From NCBI RefSeq assembly GCF_028204155.1, contig NZ_JAQLOI010000001.1, positions 1,922,001-1,986,000 on the forward strand: 64,000 nucleotides of DNA, written 5' to 3'. Below the pieces are notes generated by a model, which saw nothing but the letters and a program-made list of their open reading frames with translations, did not search any database and had not been told where the DNA came from. How positions within the stretch are numbered: the first letter of the stretch is position 1; each line of letters opens with the position of its first letter. Source of the stretch: Vibrio algarum. Lineage in GTDB: Bacteria; Pseudomonadota; Gammaproteobacteria; Enterobacterales; Vibrionaceae. Both the position numbers and the translations under genes were made by a program. This document shows, in pieces, positions 57,393 to 64,000 of this stretch.

Positions 57393-60300
57393 ATGAATGA
57401 ACAAATTTTAGCTGTAAGTGCCGTTATTGAATCCTCTACTGGAAGCGCTATTTTGGTTAGACCCGGAGAGGCAGCCAAATTAGCAGAAGCTGGTATGCAG
57501 TTGATACCACAAGATATTTTAATTACACCGAAGAATGCCGAAGTTATTGTTCAGATAAATGGTCAACAGGTTCTCATTGATAAAAACTGTGTTTCTTGTT
57601 TAACGCCACAAGCATTAAATAATGGCCAAAATATCGCTATCGCACCAATCTCAGGTGATGTCACGGTTGACCCGTCTGCGGTAGCAAACGAGCTTGCGAT
57701 ACTAGAGGGCGATGAAATTGCCAACATACAAGCAGCTATATTAGATGGTATTGACCCAACACTCGAATTAGAAGCCGCAGCCGCAGGTGGACAAGCTGCA
57801 ACCAGCGCTAATGGTGGCTTTGTTACAATTGATTACACTTATGTCGAATCACTCGCGTCTACCTTTTTTCAGACACAAGGCCAACAAGCCGAGCAGATCG
57901 AAGAAGACGAAGACACGCCAATCGTGCGTCCAGGTGAGGGCGGTGAGCAAGGCACTAGTTCTATTACCGAAGGCACTTTAAACACAGCGAGTGCACTACA
58001 ATCGTCCACGATCGTCACTACAGTCAACGCTGGGAATAGGCCACTTGATCCATCTTCTTTTACCTTTGAGACTGTGTCATTAGAAGCACTGCTTGCTGAA
58101 CTAAACAGTGAAGTAACATCATCTGGAGAACCTGTTGTATTCAGTTTTGATGAAGCGAGCAATAGTATTATTGGTGTTCAGGGTGATGTAACCATTATCA
58201 CTTTCTCTTTGGTGAGTAATTCTGTTGGTGCAAACGTTGAATTATCACTGACGACGACACTAGAACAACCTATCGATCACAATACCCCACTTGGTAACGC
58301 GGGTTTAGTTCGGTTTACTGATAATAATCTTTCCATAGACTTTGCTATTCAAGGACAGGATACCAATAGTAACGGCCTTCTTTCTCCTGTAGTGCTAACG
58401 CCAACTATTATAGATGGACAGGCCCAAACCGCAGAAAACGTGGATATTGTTTACACTGAGACAAAAGAGCTTAACCCAGAAAATCCAGTCAACTTTGAAG
58501 GTACTGCTATTAATATCGGTTCTGATTACCTTCAGGATATCCGCTTTGATGACGAGATCACTGCGCTGTTTGATAGCGTATTGACGAACAATCAATCATT
58601 AGAAGCTGTTTTGTCTGATGATGGTAGAACACTTTCAGTGTTTGTTGTTGGTGAACCAGAAAATCGAGTTTTAGACGCGACGATATCCCTTGATGGTAGT
58701 TATACCATTACTCAATATCAGGTGCTTGAGCAACTGAATGATCTTGACGATATATTAAGCCTACCTCTGCCTATTACTTCTGTAGATTTTGATGGGGATA
58801 CGGTTACTAATACTATTAATTATCAAATAGTTGATGGTAGTGACGCTGTCGCTTTAAATCCTGATTCACAAGTCATTTTTACAGAATTGACCACACTAGA
58901 CGGCTCTGTTAATAATGCGATCAGCGAATCTGGAAGCGCTGGTTTTGTGGCAGGTACAGATAGTATTGAATCTGTCGTTTGGGATATCTCTCAAGAGACA
59001 ATTCTTTTTCTCGACAACATGACAACAAACGATGGTAAGACAAGTTGGACGTTATCTCCTGACGGCAAAACAATATTAGTTCAAAGAGAAGTCGATGGCG
59101 CTGATGTACTCGAACTGAAAATTGAAGATCTCGAAGGGAATTACACAGTACGCCAGTTTTTGTCAATTGATCAGGATATAAGCCAAAACGATGGAGATGA
59201 TATTTCTAACAGTGGCAGCCAGTTAGATCTGACATTGCTAGCAACTGATGCCGATGGAGATAAAACTTTTGCAAAAGCAAATATCACAATACTAGATGGT
59301 CAATCTATTACTATTGGTAACGATTCAAGTTCCATATCATTAACAGAAATTATTGGCTTAGATGGCAGTGAGACAAACGCAATATCTAGCAGTGATAGCC
59401 TAGAATTCAGTCAAGGCACCGACGCTATAGAACGTGTTGAGTGGGCCATTAGCGATGCTGCATCTCAAATGTTTGAAGCGCTAACGTCAAAAGGCAACGA
59501 CACGTCATGGGAACTCATCGATGAAGATAGAACGATTAGAGTTTTTGTAACTGAGAATGGTGTCGAGCTTGATGTATTAGTTATTAGCCTTTCAGATGAT
59601 AATAGTGGTTCATATCAAGTAACTCAATTTTTACCAATTGACCAAAACTTGCAAAGTAATATAAATCAGTTTGTTTTAACGGCTATGGCAACCGATACAG
59701 ACGGTAGTCAAGTGTCTAGTGATGTTACAGTTGCGCTAAATGACGGTGTTGATACTCAACTGACCAACAGCCGTGTCACGCTGACGGAACAATTGGACAG
59801 TGCCGGTAATTTCGATAGCGCAAATGGTACTACTTCAGGCACAACCAATATCATTCAGGGAGTTGATGGCTCAGAAATCTCGATTGACCTGATTACTGAC
59901 GTATCTAACTGGACATCTCAAGGTAAAGCGCTGCAAGAGATCACGAGTGCCGATGGAAATACCATCACACTGGTGACGCAAGATGGACAGACGCCTGTAT
60001 TGAGCTTGGTATTTAACCCAGTAACCGGTGGTTATGATGTTACTCAGAGTTTACCGATAGATCAGGTCTCTGGTAGTGGCAGCAAACTTACCTTTAAAGT
60101 GACGGCTGACTCCACGGACGACAACGATAAAACCGCTAATATAGTGGTCAATATAAAAGACGGTGTTGATACTCAACTGACCAACAGCCGTGTCACGCTG
60201 ACGGAACAATTGGACAGTGCCGGTAATTTCGATAGCGCAAATGGTACTACTTCAGGCACAACCAATATCATTCAGGGAGTTGATGGCTCAGAAATCTCGA

Positions 60301-63300
60301 TTGACCTGATTACTGACGTATCTAACTGGACATCTCAAGGTAAAGCGCTGCAAGAGATCACGAGTGCCGATGGAAATACCATCACACTGGTGACGCAAGA
60401 TGGACAGACGCCTGTATTGAGCTTGGTATTTAACCCAGTAACCGGTGGCTATGACGTTACTCAAAGTTTACCGATAGATCAGGTCTCTGGTAGTGGCAGC
60501 AAACTTACCTTTAAAGTGACGGCCGACTCCACGGACGACAACGATAAAACCGCTAATATAGTGGTCAATATCAAAGACGGTGTAGATACTCAACTGACCA
60601 ACAGCCGTGTCACGCTGACGGAACAATTGGACAGTGCCGGTAATTTCGATAGCGCAAATGGCACTACTTCAGGCACAACCAATATCATTCAGGGAGTTGA
60701 TGGCTCAGAAATTTCGATTGACCTGATTACTGACGTATCTAACTGGACATCTCAAGGTAAAGCGCTGCAAGAGATCACGAGTGCCGATGGAAATACCATC
60801 ACACTGGTGGCGCAAGATGGACAGACGCCTGTATTGAGCTTGGTATTTAACCCAGTAACCGGTGGTTATGATGTTACTCAGAGTTTACCGATAGATCAGG
60901 TCTCTGGTAGTGGCAGCAAACTTACCTTTAAAGTGACGGCTGACTCCACGGACGACAACGATAAAACCGCTAATATAGTGGTCAATATCAAAGACGGTGT
61001 TGATACTCAACTGACCAACAGCAGTGTCACACTGACGGAACAACTGGACAGTGCCGGTAATTTTGATAGCGCAAATGGCACTATCGCAGGCACAACAAAT
61101 ATCGTACAGGGGGTTGATGGCTCAGAAATCTCGATTGACCTGATTACTGACGTATCTAACTGGACATCTCAAGGTAAAGCGCTGCAAGAGATCACGAGTG
61201 CCGATGGAAATACCATCACACTGGTAACACAAGATGGACAGACGCCTGTATTGAGCTTGGTATTTAACCCAGTAACCGGTGGTTATGATGTTACTCAGAG
61301 TTTACCGATAGATCAGGTCTCTGGTAGTGGCAGCAAACTTACCTTTAAAGTGACGGCCGACTCTACGGACGACAACGATAAAACCGCTAATATTGTAGTC
61401 AATATCAAAGACGGTGTTGATACTCAACTGACCAACAGCCGTGTCACGCTGACGGAACAACTGGACAGTGCCGGTAATTTTGATAGCGCAAATGGCACTA
61501 CCGCAGGCACAACAAATATCGTACAGGGGGTTGATGGCTCAGAAATCTCGATTGACCTGATTACTGACGTATCTAACTGGACATCTCAAGGTAAAGCGCT
61601 GCAAGAGATCACGAGTGCCGATGGAAATACCATCACACTGGTAACACAAGATGGACAGACGCCTGTATTGAGCTTGGTATTTAACCCAGTAACCGGTGGT
61701 TATGATGTTACTCAGAGTTTACCGATAGATCAGGTCTCTGGTAGTGGCAGCAAACTTACCTTTAAAGTGACGGCCGACTCCACGGACGACAACGATAAAA
61801 CCGCTAATATAGTGGTCAATATCAAAGACGGTGTTGATACTCAACTGACCAACAGCAGTGTCACACTGACGGAACAACTGGACAGTGCCGGTAATTTTGA
61901 TAGCGCAAATGGCACTACTTCAGGCACAACCAATATCATTCAGGGAGTTGATGGCTCAGAAATCTCGATTGACCTGATTACTGACGTATCTAACTGGACA
62001 TCTCAAGGTAAAGCGCTGCAAGAGATCACGAGTGCCGATGGAAATACCATCACACTGGTAACACAAGATGGACAGACGCCTGTATTGAGCTTGGTATTTA
62101 ACCCAGTAACCGGTGGTTATGATGTTACTCAGAGTTTACCGATAGATCAGGTCTCTGGTAGTGGCAGCAAACTTACCTTTAAAGTGACGGCCGACTCCAC
62201 GGACGACAACGATAAAACCGCTAATATAGTGGTCAATATCAAAGACGGTGTTGATACTCAACTGACCAACAGCAGTGTCACACTGACGGAACAACTGGAC
62301 AGTGCCGGTAATTTTGATAGCGCAAATGGCACTACCGCAGGCACAACAAATATCGTACAGGGGGTTGATGGCTCAGAAATCTCGATTGACCTGATTACTG
62401 ACGTATCTAATTGGACATCTCAAGGTAAAGCGCTGCAAGAGATCACGAGTGCCGATGGAAATACCATCACACTGGTAACACAAGATGGACAAACGCCTGT
62501 ATTGAATTTGGTATTTAACCCAGTAACCGGTGGCTATGACGTTACTCAAAGTTTACCGATAGATCAGGTCTCTGGTAGTGGCAGTAAACTTACCTTTAAA
62601 GTGACGGCCGACTCTACGGACGACAACGATAAAACCGCTAATATTGTAGTCAATATCAAAGACGGTGTTGATACTCAACTGACCAACAGCCGTGTCACAC
62701 TGACGGAACAACTGGACAGTGCCGGTAATTTCGATAGCACAAATGGCACTACTTCAGGCACCACCAATATCATTCAGGGAGTTGATGGCTCAGAAATTTC
62801 GATTGTGCTTAGTACTGATGTATCGGGCTGGACTTCAAACGGTGATGCGTTGACATTGTTGCCGACAACGGACAACGGAAATACTTTTACATTTGTCACA
62901 GCAAACAATACTTCTAATCCTGTTCTCGTTTTGAAATTTAATAACGAAACCGGTGGGTATGAAGTTACTCAATACCAAGCTATCGACCAAGAGGACGGTA
63001 AGGGCAGTAATTTAAAATTCACTGTAACCGCTGATTCAACCGACGATGCCGACAAATCAGCGACAATTAATATAAAAATAAAAGATGGTGAAAATCCTGA
63101 AGTCATCGTTAACCAAGATGCATCATTAACCGAAAGCACTAACATGTCACAGTCGACACCAGCAAAGGTCACGATAGATGAGCTTGTCACATTTGACAAA
63201 GGCGTTGACGCGATCGACATGGTAGCGATTGAATTAACGACGGATATTTCAAGCTTAACAAGCAGCGGGGAACTTCTGACCTCTTCGACAGTTGGGTCAA

Positions 63301-64000
63301 CCTTTACGTTATATCTAGATGGAACAACGACAAAAGTCCTTGAAGCCACATTAGATGAAATCACTGGCGACTTGAAAGTAGACCAGTATCTGCCGCTGGA
63401 TAACCCAGCGAACAATAAGATTGCTTTAAACTTCAAAGTGACTGCAACCGACACAGATGGAGATAGTGACTCTGCAAGGTTTGGTCTTACACTGTTGGAT
63501 GGACAAGATCCTGAAATCAATTCAATTTCTAAATTAACGGTAAGTGAAATTGGTTCAAATTCGAGGTCAGACAGTACCACAATAATACTTGAAGCGAGTT
63601 CGGATAATATTAAGTCGTTTGATATTGATATTGATAATGTATCGTTTGTTGCAGAGAACGGCGATTTGATAACGGGCTTAACGTCAGGTGGAAGAGAAAT
63701 TACCTTCCAACAAATTGCTGATGGTTTTGTTGGTGTGATAGACCTTAACGATGACGCAAACAATCCGGACTATCAAAATGTCATTGAGCTTACCGTCATT
63801 TCAGATTACACAGACCCTAATTTTGGCAAGGTAACCTTCAGTATTGTTGCTCCTATAGATCATCCTGGTGACAACACAGACAAAATTACGCTTACGGTTC
63901 CTGTTTCTGCAACTGACTTTGATTCTGATACGAGTGAACAGATAGGCTTACTTATAGATATTGTCGACCAAGTGCCCACTTTACGAGATAGAACATTAAC
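57393..64000 (+). CDS. Giant LapA-type retention-module adhesin, 3' end cut by window edge
   Basis: The frame opens at ATG 57393, 7 nt after GGAAG, and stays open to the edge (at least 2,202 codons). Residues 1-140 form a LapA/BapA-like retention module (MNEQILAVSAVIESSTGSAI ... ILITPKNAEVIVQINGQQVL). A di-alanine site AAAAGG (128-133) fits a LapG protease target. After a linker come diverged beta-rich repeats, then seven near-identical 139-residue repeats (59751-62669), then diverged ones. DTDGD- and DDNDK-type acidic loops suggest calcium binding. Such proteins leave by type I secretion, stay plugged in the outer membrane and mediate biofilm adhesion under c-di-GMP control. The C-terminal secretion signal lies outside the window. 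Confidence 0.9.
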   Translation, partial: MNEQILAVSAVIESSTGSAILVRPGEAAKLAEAGMQLIPQDILITPKNAEVIVQINGQQVLIDKNCVSCLTPQALNNGQNIAIAPISGDVTVDPSAVANELAILEGDEIANIQAAILDGIDPTLELEAAAAGGQAATSANGGFVTIDYTYVESLASTFFQTQGQQAEQIEEDEDTPIVRPGEGGEQGTSSITEGTLNTASALQSSTIVTTVNAGNRPLDPSSFTFETVSLEALLAELNSEVTSSGEPVVFSFDEASNSIIGVQGDVTIITFSLVSNSVGANVELSLTTTLEQPIDHNTPLGNAGLVRFTDNNLSIDFAIQGQDTNSNGLLSPVVLTPTIIDGQAQTAENVDIVYTETKELNPENPVNFEGTAINIGSDYLQDIRFDDEITALFDSVLTNNQSLEAVLSDDGRTLSVFVVGEPENRVLDATISLDGSYTITQYQVLEQLNDLDDILSLPLPITSVDFDGDTVTNTINYQIVDGSDAVALNPDSQVIFTELTTLDGSVNNAISESGSAGFVAGTDSIESVVWDISQETILFLDNMTTNDGKTSWTLSPDGKTILVQREVDGADVLELKIEDLEGNYTVRQFLSIDQDISQNDGDDISNSGSQLDLTLLATDADGDKTFAKANITILDGQSITIGNDSSSISLTEIIGLDGSETNAISSSDSLEFSQGTDAIERVEWAISDAASQMFEALTSKGNDTSWELIDEDRTIRVFVTENGVELDVLVISLSDDNSGSYQVTQFLPIDQNLQSNINQFVLTAMATDTDGSQVSSDVTVALNDGVDTQLTNSRVTLTEQLDSAGNFDSANGTTSGTTNIIQGVDGSEISIDLITDVSNWTSQGKALQEITSADGNTITLVTQDGQTPVLSLVFNPVTGGYDVTQSLPIDQVSGSGSKLTFKVTADSTDDNDKTANIVVNIKDGVDTQLTNSRVTLTEQLDSAGNFDSANGTTSGTTNIIQGVDGSEISIDLITDVSNWTSQGKALQEITSADGNTITLVTQDGQTPVLSLVFNPVTGGYDVTQSLPIDQVSGSGSKLTFKVTADSTDDNDKTANIVVNIKDGVDTQLTNSRVTLTEQLDSAGNFDSANGTTSGTTNIIQGVDGSEISIDLITDVSNWTSQGKALQEITSADGNTITLVAQDGQTPVLSLVFNPVTGGYDVTQSLPIDQVSGSGSKLTFKVTADSTDDNDKTANIVVNIKDGVDTQLTNSSVTLTEQLDSAGNFDSANGTIAGTTNIVQGVDGSEISIDLITDVSNWTSQGKALQEITSADGNTITLVTQDGQTPVLSLVFNPVTGGYDVTQSLPIDQVSGSGSKLTFKVTADSTDDNDKTANIVVNIKDGVDTQLTNSRVTLTEQLDSAGNFDSANGTTAGTTNIVQGVDGSEISIDLITDVSNWTSQGKALQEITSADGNTITLVTQDGQTPVLSLVFNPVTGGYDVTQSLPIDQVSGSGSKLTFKVTADSTDDNDKTANIVVNIKDGVDTQLTNSSVTLTEQLDSAGNFDSANGTTSGTTNIIQGVDGSEISIDLITDVSNWTSQGKALQEITSADGNTITLVTQDGQTPVLSLVFNPVTGGYDVTQSLPIDQVSGSGSKLTFKVTADSTDDNDKTANIVVNIKDGVDTQLTNSSVTLTEQLDSAGNFDSANGTTAGTTNIVQGVDGSEISIDLITDVSNWTSQGKALQEITSADGNTITLVTQDGQTPVLNLVFNPVTGGYDVTQSLPIDQVSGSGSKLTFKVTADSTDDNDKTANIVVNIKDGVDTQLTNSRVTLTEQLDSAGNFDSTNGTTSGTTNIIQGVDGSEISIVLSTDVSGWTSNGDALTLLPTTDNGNTFTFVTANNTSNPVLVLKFNNETGGYEVTQYQAIDQEDGKGSNLKFTVTADSTDDADKSATINIKIKDGENPEVIVNQDASLTESTNMSQSTPAKVTIDELVTFDKGVDAIDMVAIELTTDISSLTSSGELLTSSTVGSTFTLYLDGTTTKVLEATLDEITGDLKVDQYLPLDNPANNKIALNFKVTATDTDGDSDSARFGLTLLDGQDPEINSISKLTVSEIGSNSRSDSTTIILEASSDNIKSFDIDIDNVSFVAENGDLITGLTSGGREITFQQIADGFVGVIDLNDDANNPDYQNVIELTVISDYTDPNFGKVTFSIVAPIDHPGDNTDKITLTVPVSATDFDSDTSEQIGLLIDIVDQVPTLRDRTL
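59751..62669 (+). repeat. Seven tandem 417-bp repeats within the adhesin gene
   Basis: The sequence GATACTCAACTGACCAACAG recurs at 59751, 60168, 60585 (one base differs just upstream), 61002, 61419, 61836, 62253 and 62670, each exactly 417 bp (139 codons) apart. Units 1-7 are nearly identical in DNA; the one from 62670 diverges after about 140 bp. Differences are mosaic (SRVTL or SSVTL; GTTSG, GTIAG or GTTAG; NIIQG or NIVQG). Related but diverged units flank both sides. Copy number may vary and may be mis-assembled. Confidence 0.95.

Noticed and set aside
59751..62669. Regular repeats considered as a CRISPR array
   Set aside because: The period is 417 bp with no unique spacers, and the repeats are in-frame protein-coding units.
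62969..63763. Long minus-strand open frame within the adhesin gene
   Set aside because: It is antisense to a plainly coding, repeat-bearing frame, has a low-complexity Ser/Val-rich product and no ribosome site; it is a shadow of biased codon use.

Overview
The window reads as a chromosomal segment of a Vibrionaceae gammaproteobacterium, most likely a Vibrio. The evidence is the AT-rich sequence and the gene content and order: the GntR-prpB-prpC-acnD-prpF-prpE propionate cluster, thrS-infC-rpmI-rplT followed by pheS-pheT, a RelV-type small alarmone synthetase next to ihfA, and several Vibrio-typical DUF genes (DUF3581, DUF3612, DUF2750, DUF3859). No tRNA, rRNA, CRISPR array, insertion sequence or prophage was seen.

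Layout. 1-2013: an HlyD-like adaptor (cut by the left edge) and a TolC-like outer membrane factor, minus strand. 2165-2848: a divergent Tag-type glycosylase. 3077-11662: the methylcitrate operon behind a perfect palindromic operator. 11778-15610: GNAT, YidA-type HAD, queC, DUF3581 and mpaA, with an MppA/OppA-type binding protein (15778-17409) divergent from mpaA. 17585-20892: thrS with a tRNA-mimic operator, infC with an ATT start, rpmI and rplT. 21015-27597: sugar dehydrogenase, GNAT, hemerythrin-GGDEF gene and pheST. 27829-31803: glgC, ihfA, relV, tpm. 31880-40006: purT, cdd, a HAD gene, rhlE, lrgB/lrgA, sbcB and an SDR. 40465-47139: ldh-like, flavin reductase-like, cobT, astE, two tandem candidate sigma-54 sRNA genes, a MazG-like protein, YjbR, a glutaredoxin-like protein and a YgjP-like metallopeptidase. 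47457-49613: a stand-alone malate synthase G insertion domain, divergent from an XRE/DUF3612 regulator. 49858-54078: ugpBAEC. 54461-57147: DUF3859, an MscS channel and DUF2750. 57393 to the right edge: the first 2,200 or so codons of a giant LapA-type retention-module adhesin with 139-residue tandem repeats.

The most novel element is at 44622-45162. Two copies of one module, offset by exactly 351 bp, each hold an NtrC-like dyad (AGCACC-N5-AGTGCA), a conserved AT-rich block, a sigma-54-type -24/-12 element and a predicted 70-nt RNA ending in an intrinsic terminator. The dyad-to-start distance is 108 bp in both. Other points of interest are a RelV-like alarmone synthetase with a signal-peptide-like N-terminus, the orphan malate synthase G insertion domain, two anticodon-arm mimics upstream of thrS, and a 32-residue lysine-rich small ORF with a perfect Shine-Dalgarno.

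Four genes (hemerythrin-GGDEF, ihfA, a HAD phosphatase, ugpA) are each broken by one missing base, and each is restored by adding one base to a homopolymer run. This looks more like sequence error than gene decay.
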